The notes beneath the pieces were generated by a model. It did no database searches. It had not been told where the DNA came from and saw only the letters and a program-made list of their open reading frames with translations. The position numbers and the translations under genes are program-made. Positions 1 to 13,272 of a stretch of 64,000 bases of DNA are shown here, one piece after another (positions within the stretch are counted from its first letter, which is position 1; each line of letters begins with the position of its first letter). The stretch is taken from positions 20,711,028 through 20,775,027 of the forward strand of contig NC_134952.1 of assembly GCF_965638725.1 (NCBI RefSeq). Reading direction: 5' to 3'. The DNA comes from Aptenodytes patagonicus (taxonomy: Eukaryota > Chordata > Aves > Sphenisciformes > Spheniscidae).

Positions 1-2588
1 AAGTTTGAGAAATCCTGCTTCTGGAGTAGCCAACCTTTCACAAACCCGGGCTGGTGTGGGCTGGCAGTATGGGACCCCCTTTGCAAATCCTTTGCCTGCT
101 CACCCGTCACAGGGGTTAGAAGTGGATGGCTGCTCCGTGGTGTGTGGTGGGGGTTATTTGGTCTCTCCTACTGCAACGGCTGGAGGTGCACGGTCCTTGG
201 CAGGCGCTGTGCAGGGGAGCCCGGGTACCTGCCTCAGGCTGTGCCAGTAGGTGCAGAGCTGCAGCACCCATGGGTCTCCAGCCACACCACCCTCCTGCAT
301 GGGGGCAGGGGAGGGACCTCTTGCACCCTTTGTCTCTTCTGGGGCACCTGTGCATAACCTGGCGCTCGTTATTACTAAACTTCCCGTTGTTTTTATGTCC
401 ATAAATACTTTATATAAAGAACAAAGATAATTAAAAAGTAAATATAGCAACAAAAAAAGATGCTTGGTTGTCGTCTGTGGATTTACAGAAATCTGTTTGT
501 AGGCAGAGGGACTGCACTATCTCCATGGCCACGATATTGTTCTGCTGTGTCTGGAACGAACCACTTTTGTAGGCAAGGAATAATGTAGTCTTTCAGTGCA
601 TCTCTGGTGACGTTAAACCTGAGGGATGGTGAACAGAGCTGAATGTGAATAAGGTTTGTGTGATTCAGCTGCTTGCTCATTGGGAAATGAGTCCGTTGAC
701 CAACAGGCAACATAGCTGGTGTCAGTCGGTCCCAGGTGATGCAATTTCAAATGTAAATACATGATGGAGATGAATTAAAATTTTACTAGCTATGGAAAAA
801 GTCTGTTAGTACACGTGCCGATTTTCAGCCACTGCTGTCATAGTCTTCAATGTAAATACATGACCAAGATTAATCAAAATTTTACCTGACATGGGAAAGG
901 TTTGGGTAGTAGGAATGTGCAAGGTAAATAATGGAGGAGAAACCATAGAACAAAACAAATAGACATAGGAATTATTCTTTAATTTTTGCAATGGTTTTGC
1001 TTCCACATGATAACATAATTTATATTTCTTATCTGTGAATGTCCATTTGCAATTTTAAACCCATTTAAATTTATCATCTAATTATAAGCATGCTAGGATG
1101 AATACAGAAAATGAAAAATAGATTTGTGCATTGTTTTGACTATAGCATTCAGTTCTGAAGTAAAAAATTATCTTGGAAAAATTACTTGCTCTGCCCTTAA
1201 AATCTTTTTTTTTTAAACTCCTATGTGAATTTTTCAGTTTGGCAGGTCAGCAGATGCAATTTTAAGTGTGCTCAAGCTAGAACTGGAATAGTACCAGATA
1301 TTTAATTTTATTCTATCAAGAAAAATATTCAAGGTCTTAAGGATGGACAGAGAGAAGCTTGGAATACAGTTCATGTTTTTAACTGTGAGGATCATTTACC
1401 CTGGAAACAGTTAATTCAGGGACGCGTTGGCTTTCTCATCATCTGGTCTCTTTAAAACAAGACTAAGTATTTTCTGTAAGCTAGATGCTTCAACTTAATC
1501 TGAAATTGTGGGTATCATGCAAAGTCATTTGGTCAAATTCAGCAACTGCAGTTGCACAAATCAGAGGAGATAATAAATAATTCCTTCATAAGTTTTCCTC
1601 AGTTGTTGCTTTTCTAGAACTCTACACTTTCTCAATTGTATTTCAAGGATATAGTGCATGTTCTCAGGTACTGAAACAATTAAAATTATCATCACAATTA
1701 AGCAACAAGGTATGGCAGCTGCAGTCTCTGGTTTGGAGGAGAAAGCAGAGCGGATAGCAGTCTCCAGCCTATTAGTAAACTAATGCCAGTGCCATTGCTT
1801 CTTTCTCTACGAGGGACAAATCACCTAAATATGCTTTGCTTGTTCTTCCTCTCTGAGTTATTAGGGGAGTCTTTCCTCTTGTCTTTCTAGAGCAGGTCCA
1901 GGTCTGTAAATGGAAAAATACATCCATTATATTCTGATATTTATGTTGAGAAAGCTTTTCTATAGGCCAGGTGATTTAAACAGGCTTACTGTAGTGAGAA
2001 AGGTGCTGCTTACGGTGAGCGAGGACACGAAAATGCAGCCCTTTACTTGCCCCTCTTACCTGCAATGTGTGTTATGCAAAGCAGTGCTCACTGGTTTGTA
2101 CTCTCTCAACTTTCTCAATTTTCCAAAATAAGACCTATTCTTTAGACAACCCGAGCATGCAGTGCTAAATTGGTCAGCGTTGCAGATACCTGCAGTTCTG
2201 GGTGTTATGCAGCTTTAAAACTCGGCATTCATTTGTTACTGTTCCCTAAGTAATTTCTTGCAAAGGCTGCTTTATCCAGAGCCATCTCTCTGGATATTGT
2301 TTTCTTTTTGGTTGCAAAGGCGGAAGCTTCAGCTCTTCCCTGAGAAGTCAGTGGGTGGTGAGTCTGCATTGCTGACGGAGAAACACGCCTTTTGATCACT
2401 GGCCCAGGAACCAAGATAGTTGGGTCCTATTATATGCCAGCTTGTGCATGTCTGGTCAAGACATAGTACTTGCAAACTTCACAGGGGTTGTTATTCATTT
2501 ACTTGAACTTACTCTTTCCATAGTGCATAGTCTTCCTAGAACGAGGTTGGGGTGCTCTATTGTCTGTTTGACTTTCCTTTCACTGTAG
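1..2588. other. Left-edge non-coding DNA
   Basis: No exon can be supported here. The first 360 bases are GC-richer than the rest and contain several short overlapping open frames on both strands that resemble nothing I recognise. From about 400 the sequence is AT-rich and crowded with stops. The expected left neighbour of SLC34A2, ANAPC4, was looked for by its acidic C-terminal tail and is not visible. Confidence 0.5.
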
Positions 2589-2713
2589 GAATGTGACTCT
2601 GCTTGTTTTGTTAATATTCAGGGAAGCACTGTTGTTGGTGCTAAAAATAGTAACGAATAATCATGACTACAAAGCCAAAAAATACAAAGAGAGAATCCGG
2701 GAATCCCGAGTAT
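2589..2713 (+). CDS. Candidate penultimate exon of an unidentified gene
   Basis: A pyrimidine-rich stretch ending in CTGTAG precedes position 2589, and a consensus donor GTAAGT starts at 2714. Between them one frame is open for 125 bases, with phase 2 at the acceptor and phase 1 at the donor. It would encode a hydrophobic stretch of about 20 residues rich in Leu and Val, followed by a Lys/Arg-rich segment. That order would suit a membrane segment followed by a cytosolic tail. A second acceptor in the same frame sits at 2628. I do not recognise the protein. The case rests only on splice signals and on phase agreement with the segment at 3192, so chance is a real alternative. Confidence 0.2.
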
Positions 2714-3191
2714 GTAAGTCTTCAGGTTTGGCTGGTGTTTGTTTGGCCTTTTTATTTGGATTTTTTATTTGTAATCAAATGAAACTTTGATAGATAGGTT
2801 TGTGGCTAAGCTTGCTTTATCTGAAAGGCTAACAAGCTTTTCAAACAAAACCTTTTTTTTTAAATTGGATCATAAAGCTGTCTTCTGTGATATTTCGCAG
2901 GAATGAAGCAATGTTAAATGTTCAAGAGAGGCTTAGCCCACAGAATTTGACATTTTCAGAGGCCAGAAAAAATCTAGGTTTCTCAGCTTCTTTGTCTATC
3001 TTTATCTGCGGTTCATTGCCACCCCAGCTGGACGCATTTGGTCATTCAGATACTGCAAAATAGAAGAAAAGTAGAACTGATGTAAAGAAATGTATTCTGG
3101 CAGACCTTTTTCATGTTCTTCAACCATTCTGTGAAATGGGGGAATCTGTTAACATCACTTTTCTACTTATTTGTTTGCATCTGTATTTCAG

Positions 3192-3265
3192 CTCCATCTG
3201 CTTCGTTGGCTACGAGGCTATCAGCAGAGAGGAGAAAACACAAAAGTAAAACAAGTAGTTCTTAG
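3192..3265 (+). CDS. Candidate last coding exon, unidentified gene
   Basis: An acceptor ending TATTTCAG lies just before 3192. Joined to the phase-1 donor at 2714, the frame continues for 24 codons of Ser/Lys/Arg-rich sequence to a TAG at 3263-3265. The tail is very basic and ends in three serines. A canonical polyA signal follows about 1.1 kb downstream. No family is recognised; the pair could be a genuine 3' gene end or a coincidence of signals. Confidence 0.2.
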
Positions 3266-4394
3266 CAAAACCTTCCGAAGACGAGTGTTATAAATGATGG
3301 AGAAAATTTATTATCTGTGTTTGGTGAAAAGCTTAACAAGTGAATAGCAGGGTTATAGGGCCACCGAAAAGGAGAAGGATGGTTCTGCAGGGTTTTTGTG
3401 CTGAAGTGCAAGCAAATGCATGGAGCCTAGATTTTAGTATTTAACACCACCAATGCCTCAAAGGTTAAGCCTCTCGTCAGCTGATTATGAGCATCCTCTA
3501 TGTTGCTCTGGAAACTGCATAGCTGCAAGGTGTGACTCTGGACTTCTGCTGCCCATACAGCAGAGGTGTGGAGAGCTGCACCTCACAGCCTGCAGTCCCA
3601 TCCATGCCTCTCATCTTACAAGGCTAGCTTCTATTTTTATTCTTTTTTAAAAATGGAACTATTTTATTATGCTATATGTATATTGTTGTTATTATACTGT
3701 TTTATTACATATTTTTAATTATACTCAGAGACATGAAGACTGTTGGTGATCAACCATACAAACAGCTATGAGAATAAGAGACGCTGAAGAAATGCTGCGA
3801 AACGTGGGATGTTGTGGTTCCTCATGTGTGCCTGTAACTTGACCATTTTGGCCAGAAGAGGAGTGTTTGTCACAGTAAAATGAAGCCCTTGGTAATGTCA
3901 AAACCGGTCTCATTAGATGTCTGTGGAATTTGGGCTTCTAATTCACAGAGGACAGGTCAGCGCCAGCCACTGGAAGATGGCACAAGAAAGACTTGAAGTA
4001 GTGCCAACCCAAGCTCATCTATTCATAAACAGTGCCTTTGCACAGAACTGTGTGCTTGGATCCAAAATCAAGGTAGTTGCATTCGAGAAATGCTGCACCC
4101 TATCACATACGACCTGGTAGTTCAGACACTGCTTAGCACTGATGTGGCGGCACCTCTGAATTCTGCTCCCTTAGAGGTATCTGTGCTCTGTTTCAGCAGC
4201 TCATGGAGACCGATGTAAGCAAGCAAGGAGCCTGAGACACACGCTGCTGTTCAACAAGGTGTGCCCCTTGGCACTTTCACTGTAATCTCATGAAGCAATT
4301 TCTCTTTCAGTCCTACTTGCTTCAGATGTAAGACTAGTTCTGTAGAAGTCAGGGAGGCCATTTGAAAAGTCTCAGCAGGATGAAGCTTTTAGTG

Positions 4395-4400
4395 AATAAA
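4395..4400 (+). terminator. PolyA signal AATAAA, candidate
   Basis: A canonical AATAAA is followed about 25 bases later by a GT-rich stretch, as at real cleavage sites. It would close a 3' UTR of roughly 1.1 kb for the candidate gene ending at 3265. Its meaning depends on whether that gene is real. Confidence 0.25.
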
Positions 4401-7400
4401 CTTTGATGAAGAAAAAAGGTGTCTGGCATTAATTATTATTAACACAGAAAACCACAGATACGTAACACTTGCCCATTTCCTTCCCGCTTTTGTGGATGCA
4501 AATGGGTCTTATGTTTGAACTGAATTCTCTGAAGTTTCCATCAAACATCGGCCAGCACTTGCTCATCTAGAAGCTGTTAACACCCCGTCCCACCGATGTC
4601 AATGGAAAACGTCTGTTTTTGATTTTGGTAACTGGATATAGTATAAATTCAGCGTAGTTATGAATGTAGCGCAAGTCTAACAGAAATCAATAATAAGATT
4701 TTTGAATGTGAATAAATAGGCTAAAGAGACACATTTGGGATTAGGTGTCACATATTGCATGACTATACATTTTTATAGGCTTGCAGGTGGAGCAACAAAT
4801 TCTTATATCTAGGCCTACATATATTAGTATTTCTTAACCAGCACTCTGGTGTACAAAGTTAGTAAAAGCATCTATTTAAAGTCTTAATGTTACTTCTGGA
4901 ATAACTGAAACTGCTTTAGGATACATGTTGAATTTTAACAGTAGTTAAAATAAGTGTAAAAGAAGTTTGCAACATAGATCCAGAGCAATAGGCGTAGCTT
5001 CTTAGAGGACAAAGCTGATGCAACCTCTTTCAGGTTCTTTTAGAAATACCAGAAATACACTACAGAATATCCAAACTACAAACTTGAGCTGATGGGAATG
5101 GTGAAGCTGGACTACTCTTTATATTGAACAGGAGGCTGTTATGTTATTAGTCTGTTATGCTTTTTTTTTTTTAATCTAAAAAGTTCCACTATTGCGGAAA
5201 GATGAAAAGAGTGGAGTTAGACAAGACACGCATATTTTAGGGTGTCTTTATTTTAAACTCAGTCTTCCTCTCACTTGCGTAGAGTCAAGCAATGTTGCTT
5301 AGGTTTGGCTTGGTTTGGGATTTTAACTGTACAGAGATGTAATCCCCCGACTACTTAAAAGGGAAGGAGGAGCTTCTTAACTACTTCTGCTGCACTACGT
5401 GTTTTATGGAGTTAGCCATTTGTCTGAGAATGGCATGTCTTCATCAATAGGAAACATCTAATTTATCTTTTCTTTCTTTTTTTTGGCTTGCAATCACAGA
5501 GCATTGGCTTGCAATCTCCTCATACCTTGCATGCTGTTTGTCACCAGAGGCAAAGCTGAGGTTTCTGTAGCACGTACAATCAAGAGTTGAGCAATGGGGA
5601 ATCTTTCCTTTGTCATGTTTTGCATGCCATTAGGTTTGGGGCACTGTTATTTACTTCCTTCTTGTGAGTTGGACGTAAATTAGAGTTCCTGAGTATTTAC
5701 TATGTTTAAATATCCCATAACATTTCTTTCCTGAACTGTGTAATTCAAAAGTCAACACTCAATCTTCACACCTGTGATATCTGCTGATGTTTGCAAAGCA
5801 CTGTGCATCGTCTTAGCTGAACTCTCCAAGACCGGTGAGTGTGGTACAATGCACTTAGGTGGCTGCAGCACAAGGGCACCTGAAGAGTATTGCTGCTGTA
5901 GGATGGCCCTATCTCCAGACTGATTACAGTGTCCTCTCTGCAGCACTACTTAGGTGATGCAGTTACACTATTTTAGTTCTGGAGCTGGTTTGGCAGTAGG
6001 TCACCAAAGTTAAATACTGACTCCGTGGGGCATGTAAATATATCTCAGATCTCTGCAAAGGTCATTGGTAGACAGCAAGCTCAGACTGCGGTCCAGCCTA
6101 CATCATAACTGGAAACATGGAGGGTTTTCCCCCCATTTTCTTCTCCTTCTTGAGGCACCATCCCTTAATATTCTTAGTGCTTTACTTCTCTGTTCTGGCC
6201 TTACCCCAGTGCCTCACAGGTGGGCTTGGTCTGCCTTGTCCTATTCTCTCAGGAAGCCCCATCCTCCCAAGGAGAAGCCTCGCTGCTGCTATGTCTAAAG
6301 TCATCAAGTCCTTCAACCTAGTCCAGTGGACAGGAAAGTTGCTTATCACTGCCTTCTGGGAGCTCAAGATACGAAGGTTATTACCCTGATGTAACCCCTC
6401 AGTCAGCAGGAGTCACAGTATACTGATTTAGTTCAGAAAATGAGTTTAGGGAAAGAATTCAGATGAGCAAATATTTGTAGGCTGTCTCTTCAGTTAGCAG
6501 AGAAAAAAGCGGTGGTACTGTGGTAAGTTGCTACACTGAACGCCTTCTGGAAGAGCAGCTCTCTCTCCATTGGTTGTGATTGACTGGAAACTAACAAGAG
6601 TAACCTTGTGAGGCTAAAGCTAGCTATTTCAGTGCCTCTCTTGGTTACCAGTTCTCAGGGTTTTTACATCATTTGTCTAACAGTCATTTTAACACAAGCA
6701 TGCAGCCCTGTGCTCTTCTGCAATTCCCGATTGTTTCTCTTTTCTTTCTGGATGTCAAATATTCTTGCTGTGCCTTTCTATCTGCTGCATCTTCCAAATT
6801 ACTCCCAAGACTTTCTATAGTGAAGGTGTATGCTGTCAGAACAAACCCTACATGATAAAAAACCCTCATAATTCTTTTTGCCTGAGCATGTTCAATGTAA
6901 AGCTATATAAAGAGCTGGCATAATACAAGTACCTGAAGATAGACTGGCCCAGGCTGGTGCCAGGCTGATGCAGATGGACTTCTTCCAGCACCTTCATGTA
7001 TTGCTTAGTGCTTTTATAGTGCTTTCTTATCCACAGGTTGAAAGGGAAAGTCTTCATGTGGAGGTAAGTGAAATACAGACGTCAGGAATTTGTGAGGATT
7101 TTTTTTTTTTTTTTTTTTTAGATTATGACAAAACAGTGACTATTATGCCAGTATTCATTTCATCGAACTTAGCTTCTGAAGAGACCAGTAGTAGTCCAGG
7201 CTGCCTACAGTTAACAGAAGGCAGATCAATCTATTTTAGGTAAAGTTTTTTTTATGTAGGTGAATGAAACAGTTTTTGGAGATATTCATGTTTTTCCAGT
7301 GACTAGAAAGGAACGTCAGTGTTTCTGTTGCTCCAGTGGTCAGATGGTTTTTACACTTGGGAGGATGAGGGAAAGGATGGAAACAAGGAACCAGCTCAAG

Positions 7401-9873
7401 AGAACTATGAGAACAAAACATATCACCTTTGTAGTTAGGTCCTTTTGAAATAAGGAATGCGAGCTGAAATTATTGAAAGTAGTTACAGATCAGTAGCTAT
7501 ATCTTACAATTAAAATCCTGGTTTTAAAGTAAATATTCAACATGTGTTTCCATGTAAAAACAATAATGTCCTTTATTTCTTTCTGTGGAGTGGAAGCTAC
7601 TAGAGGGCAATTTCCAGTATTGAAAGGACTGGCTGAAAGCTTGCCCTCTTTCTCTCTTCAGCTCAGTTTTCAAGAACTGATTTTACTTTGTCTTGTTGCC
7701 TAGCATTTGAATGAATACCGGATTTAGAAATAACCTATTTTTCTTGTTCTCCAGTGGGAATAAGGGATTTACAGAGAAGCTGCATTTTTATAAACAGAGG
7801 AAGTTAAGATCAGCAATAGAAAGGTCATGTACTTTCTTGTTGGTCTATATCACTAGAAATGCCAGCTTTTAATAATGCCATTAAACTCTACAGATCTCTG
7901 AGTTCTTTGATGATACACATTACCTCCATAAGTACTTTTTACCTCTTCTTGACAATTGTTTGTTATTCTTATAAACAGCCACTGTTAGATCTAATCAGAT
8001 TTAAACATCTGAATCATATGAATGTAAAAGCAGTAGTGTTGAGAAAAGGGAATTTTAACGTGAATTAATGCTCAAAGAAAGGTGGAATTATCTTATAGTT
8101 TGCTTATGTATCTGGAATATATGGCAAGCAACAGCATGAGGGAGGCGTTTCCATGGGAGCATCTCTTAAAAGTGTTGTCCTCAAACTACTCCTATGAGTC
8201 AGTAGAAGAGGCATGTTTAAGGCAATGATCAAAATTGGAAACTCTGTTTTGTACATCTATTTGGTTTGGGTTTTTTAAAGCATGTTAAGCCTTGTACTCA
8301 ACTACATTATTCACGTGGTACTGTAATTATTGTCTACACCCATTATCTTTTTTCTCTCCTCCTTCCCTTCTTTGAACTTCTAACTTTTAAACTTTCATTT
8401 ATTATGACCTTTGTGTTTTATTTGCCTATAAATGATTTTTTTTTAAATTTCCTGAGCTTTGCTGTGACTTGCTGTTATTAGGGTGCAAAATTTCTTTCAC
8501 ACATGGGCCCTCAATTCTTTTTGCATCCGAGAGTGATACACATCCGATATGGGCAACAATAAAAAGACTATGGTTTTCTCTATTTTTGGACCACTAGGTG
8601 AATATAAGATATACGTTTCTAATCTTATCATGTTTCCTTTGTAGTCTTACTCACCAGACAATTGGTACTTGGTGTTAAACAGACAAAATTTGATATGCTG
8701 GTTGCTATTGAAAATTTTGGTCACTTCTCATTGTATGAAGGGAACTGCATTAGCTAAATGAGGTGTGTCTTCAGGCCCCTGCCAGATGGCCACCTCTGCT
8801 CCAAAGTCAGCTCTGCTGCTGAGTTGCTGAGGTTATCAACTCCTAATCTTTTCAAGTGAAAATGAGCTCAAGTAGCTCCTGACCCCAGCAACTGCTATTC
8901 AAATGACCCTGTCCACAGATATTTGTGTGGAATAGCTGTGGTTAGAAGAGGATGTACAGTCAAGCCCTACTGGAAGTTACTCATGAACTAAACTTTCTTG
9001 GCTCACATCCCACAAACGTTTCCTCTTTTTTGAACAACAGTCTAATTCCTAGTCCAAGAAACCTTTCCTTCAGAAGTTTTATCATTATAGAATGTATGAA
9101 TCACAAAGAGTTTTGACAAATCAGCATTCCCTAAGAAGTGGAAGATCCCAAACACCGACCTCCAACTCCAACCTCCCTTCCTGACTCCTTGGGGTTTTAG
9201 GCAATGCTTCAGAAAGGCAGCTTGAGTGATCTGCTCCCATTTCTCTTGAAGCGCTCAAATGACAAAACCCTGAATATGTGGCTAGTGAGACACTGGAGTA
9301 TTATGTTGTTCCATCAAGCTGCCATGAGTGGCTTGACATATCTAACTTCAGTTCCAAGTTCCTGATTACCTTTATGTACACTATTGTTGAATACAAGCCC
9401 ATGTTTACTGTGCTGGCCTTCTACAAAGTATGAGAAATTATACAAGCTGTTTCGAATCAAATGTAAGAAAACCAAAGTTAATTGAAAGGGCTTAAAAGTG
9501 GAGGGTGGTAGAGTGGCTTCCTTATTCTCCAGGGTCCCCGAGATCTGCCATGCTGGTTCTCCTACCCAGTGATTTCTGTATTGGACAAGGCTCAAGCTGT
9601 GTTGGCAAGCCTGACCAAGTTCCCAGGAAAGGTGGGAGGAATTTCCTGTGAGTTTTTCCCACTTCTGGTTTTGTAGGCAAGAGCAATGGAGTGGTTTTCT
9701 CCTCCTCAGAGTCTTCCTCTGTCCTGGCCTTTTCATTTCAGGTGGGCATAGGAGACCTGCCACTGCAAGATTAGCAGCCATCCTGAGCTGGCTCTGTCTG
9801 CTTGTGTCTTTGGCTGTGAGCAGTAGTCCTGAACTCAGCAGGTACCTTTCAGAGGCACGAGCTGTGTGACTTA

Positions 9874-9905
9874 GCACCAGATGAAGGCTGCACCAGATGA
9901 AGGCT
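9874..9905. repeat. 16-bp tandem duplication
   Basis: The 16-mer GCACCAGATGAAGGCT occurs twice back to back with no mismatch. It looks like a replication-slippage event and has no apparent function. Confidence 0.85.
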
Positions 9906-11759
9906 ATGCCAGCTGCTCTGCATGACACACTAAATAAAATTTTTCTGCTGTCAGGTAGGAAAGTATTTACTGTAATGACTGAAAGCAGCCGCCATTTTGT
10001 TTCTCAGGCATTTCTGACACACTGGTTTGTATGCAACTGCATTTGGTGAATAAGGGTTTCCATCGAGTTCCTGTGCTGCACCTAGATACAGTGTGCTCTT
10101 GTATGTTATTATTTGATGTAACAGCAGCTGAGGTGATGACACGCTCTATAAGGCAGTTCTCACCTCCAAGATCTACCTATAAAAAGAGAATTTTAAAAAG
10201 TGATATTATGTTCAAAAGCCTAGACCCTCAAAAGGCTCACAAGTATAAAACAGAACAAATCCTCTGTACAACCCTTTTCTGGCTGTGGAAATGATAAGTG
10301 TGTGTTTTGTCTTTAAATAGCAGATAATTTTTCTTTGCTTATACACCTAGCACAGGGAGGATCTACTCCATGATGGGCTTTAGGTAAGTGGATTTGTTAA
10401 ATGTTGCTCAAATGGTTTCTTCCTTTCTTTGCAACTAAAAGAAATTTGGCTATGTGGGTATCTGTGTCTCCTGTTGATCACCAAGTCAACAGTGCATCTT
10501 AGAAGGGAAAAGAGAAAAAGAGTACTCTTCCTGGGGAAAAACATAGGGTAGCTCTTAGGGTCAGAGGTGTGGGAATATACGGACCATATCTGGAACAGCA
10601 GCAAGAGCTGCAGTGCGCTGGGCAAGCTGGTTACTTGTGAACCAAAATTCTGAGATGATGGGCAGAGGGGATTGTGGGTCAGATGGTTTAAATGTCTGCC
10701 AGTCCAAGAGGGAGACAACAGGACTGGAAATAGGGAGTGTAGCATGTTATCCATGTAGGAAGGGAGAAAACGGTGATCAAACTGATACAGGTATGTTGTA
10801 ATGTGCAAGGTCTCAGAACAATTTTTAAGGCAAGAATTATTATATGGAGGCTGATAAAACAGAAAGTCAAGTGCAGGTAGGTTGTGGTAACCCACAAATT
10901 TTTTTGAATAAAAACATTTATTTTCTAGGCCTGCTGAATTCCTCATCTGTGTTCCTGCAAAACTGTAAGTATATTCTCAGAAGGGAGGTAATATCTAAAT
11001 CTGGAGGAGAAGTATTAGTGTGAGAAGTGTGATGTTGGTGAAGAGCTATCTGACAGATGTTTATCAGTCAATCAGTATTGACAAGGTTCAGAGTATCATA
11101 CCAAAAAACCCTGAGGACTGCTATACTAGAAATCAGTCTAAACATATATAAAATACAAAATGGGTGGATGGCAAGAATATTAGCAGTCAACTGTCGTTTG
11201 CATTAGCTGGAGAAGTAAGTCTAGGGACAGTAGCTTATCTAGCTAATTCTAGCTCCCTGTTCTTCTATGGCAAAGGAGTCACCTTCCAACACTAGAAACT
11301 CCGCTGTAGCTCTAATGCCACATTTTAACTTCTTGAATCTCAAGCCAAGGCTAAAATTCCTTTAGTGAGGCTTGTTCCACCTGCCAGAGTTAATACTGTG
11401 GCAGAAATGGCCTTAGCATCCAGATTGTCCTAATTCAGAACAGAAAAAATAACAAAAAGGTGGAGCTGTATCTTGCAAACATTTCTTGCAATCCCTGCAG
11501 TCCAAAGCCCACAAAAAACTATGCATTTTCTTATCTGTGAACAGTTCTACTGTATCACCGGGATCTGTGGACTAGTCAAAGCATCAGCATGTTATGCCTT
11601 GAACCTCCAGATCTGTGAACTTTCTTTCCTTCTGGCCAGTTGTAAATTCGTTGGGGAGGATGAGATCTGCACATCTCACCCTGTGTGTTAGAGGTTTTAG
11701 AAATGAGGATCCAAAATGTGCACAATCACTCACCTATAAGATGAGGGCTCTCAACCTCA

Positions 11760-12560
11760 AGGAGTTTCCTGGGGCAGCATCCCGACCCAAGGGGAGAGTC
11801 CCCGACTGCAGACCCGCTGCTCCGAGGAGGACCGGCTCCCCTTGCCCTCCGGTGGGGCTCCATTTGTACCCTGATCGAATCTGACCTGTGGTCAGTTCTG
11901 GTTGGCCGAGGGCCTTGACTTCCTTACCCCTTGCCCAAGGTGTATACGTGACCGTAATCGCTGCCCCAAGGTGTGTACGTGATGGTCAACGCTTGCCGCT
12001 TTAAAGGTGCGAAAGTAAGGGTGTGAAAAGTAAGGACACAGTGGTTTTAATGCCCCCAGTCTTTGTCAGGGCGGGTGCACCTGCCACAGTGGGTGCTGCC
12101 ACATTACGCCGGGACAGCCGCATGGGGTGAGCAGCCCCGATGTGCTGGGTTGCTCCTGCATTCCACGGAGCAGCAGCCGCCTGCTGCACCTAAAGCGGTG
12201 TGAGCCCCATGACTGCTCCCGCCTGCAATGAATTCAGCTCTTCTGCCAGCAAGGGAGAGCTGCGGGCTGCTGCGGTCAGGCTGCCCTGGGACCTGGTGCA
12301 GTGCGGCTGCCTGCCTGGGCGGCAGAGGAGGAAGGTGTTTGGTGGGGGGATGCTCTGCACTGATGGCACTCTGGGGGGTCCGGCTCAAAGCAGAGCATCC
12401 CAGCAAGAGCTGTGGCTAGGGCAGGAAGGTTTCCACCGTTTTCTTACAACTTGTGTAAGCCCAAATGTTCTTTCAAACAGCAGCAGCACAAGCTGGGGTG
12501 CTGTGGGCAGCCTGACCGGGCGACCAAGGGGTCACAGGGAGTCACAGGGAACTGCTCCAC
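11760..12560. other. GC-rich patch of unknown nature
   Basis: This stretch is clearly richer in G, C and CpG than the AT-rich DNA on either side. It contains several overlapping open frames on both strands, none with a recognisable motif. It could be a small CpG island, an old retroelement remnant or unique DNA. I see no TATA box or coherent gene start. Confidence 0.35.
11931..11992. repeat. Tandem duplication, 31-bp unit, two copies
   Basis: Copy 1 (11931-11961) and copy 2 (11962-11992) align end to end without gaps and differ at a handful of positions. Both contain a CCCAAGGTGT core followed by TACGTGA, an E-box-like ACGTG motif. The divergence means the duplication is not recent. Confidence 0.75.
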
Positions 12561-13168
12561 AGGTAGAGGTGACCTGATGCTGTTGCCTGACTGAAAGGTG
12601 GCACATCTTGAGCAACTCAACAGAAAGTTTTTCAGCTTTCTCAGATTGGCCACCCCAGCGTTCCTGTGCTTACCGGCATGGATAAAACTGCCCTAAATCA
12701 CTTCTTTTAAGAAAGCACTTTCAAGTAGAGAAAGTTCTCAGAAATGGTTGTTCAAAATGGGCATCTCCCTGACCTCCCCTTCAAAGAAAATTTTAAGCTC
12801 AGGACCACCTGAAATCTGGAAAGTTTAAAATAAGGATTGCAAAATAGAGATGTGTTGGTATTTCGTGTATGGTATGGTATCTATCCCAGGTAACATTAAC
12901 TTGTCCTTCACCAGGAATTGCTCTTAACCATTTGTATCTCTCTTAATCTTACATCTTCAACATGCTGTAACAGATTAATCCCCTTTAATGTGAAATGTGC
13001 TATAACAACATCAGATGTAATATTATACTATTGTCAGACATAATTAGCCTTATGCATTTTGTTTACAAAATACACCGAAGGTGCTGGAAACTGTTCTATA
13101 TGCCTCCTGAACTGATCGTGCTGGCTTTGCATTAATACCATTTATGGTCTGCTTTAATCTCCAAAGTG

Positions 13169-13272
13169 CAAAACCAGTAGCTGAATCTGCCCACATAGTA
13201 AACACTACACTACTTTCAGAAAATGGTGGGACTAATACAACAAGAAGCAGTGACTTTCCAGAGGAAATATCA
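13169..13272 (+). other. Exon-like open segment
   Basis: An AG after a moderately pyrimidine-rich tract precedes 13169, and a consensus GTAAGT donor starts at 13273. The frame is open throughout and ends in phase 0. It would encode a Ser/Thr/Asn-rich stretch with two Asn-X-Thr sequons. No partner exon of matching phase was found nearby, and the composition resembles no family I know. It may be a false exon. Confidence 0.12.

Noticed and set aside
1-2588. ANAPC4 3' exons expected from vertebrate gene order
   Set aside because: The characteristic acidic C-terminal coding sequence is not present in any frame.
7038-7236. Apparent micro-exon (GTTGAAAGG...) plus a second exon after a T21 tract
   Set aside because: Joined in any phase the frame meets a stop at once, so it cannot be coding as read.
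9314-9928. 204-codon open frame on the minus strand
   Set aside because: No known motif, no promoter or polyA context and ordinary local composition; long frames of this size arise by chance in 64 kb of six-frame reading.
10380-10946. 188-codon open frame on the minus strand
   Set aside because: Composition looks like random translation and no splice or polyA structure supports it.
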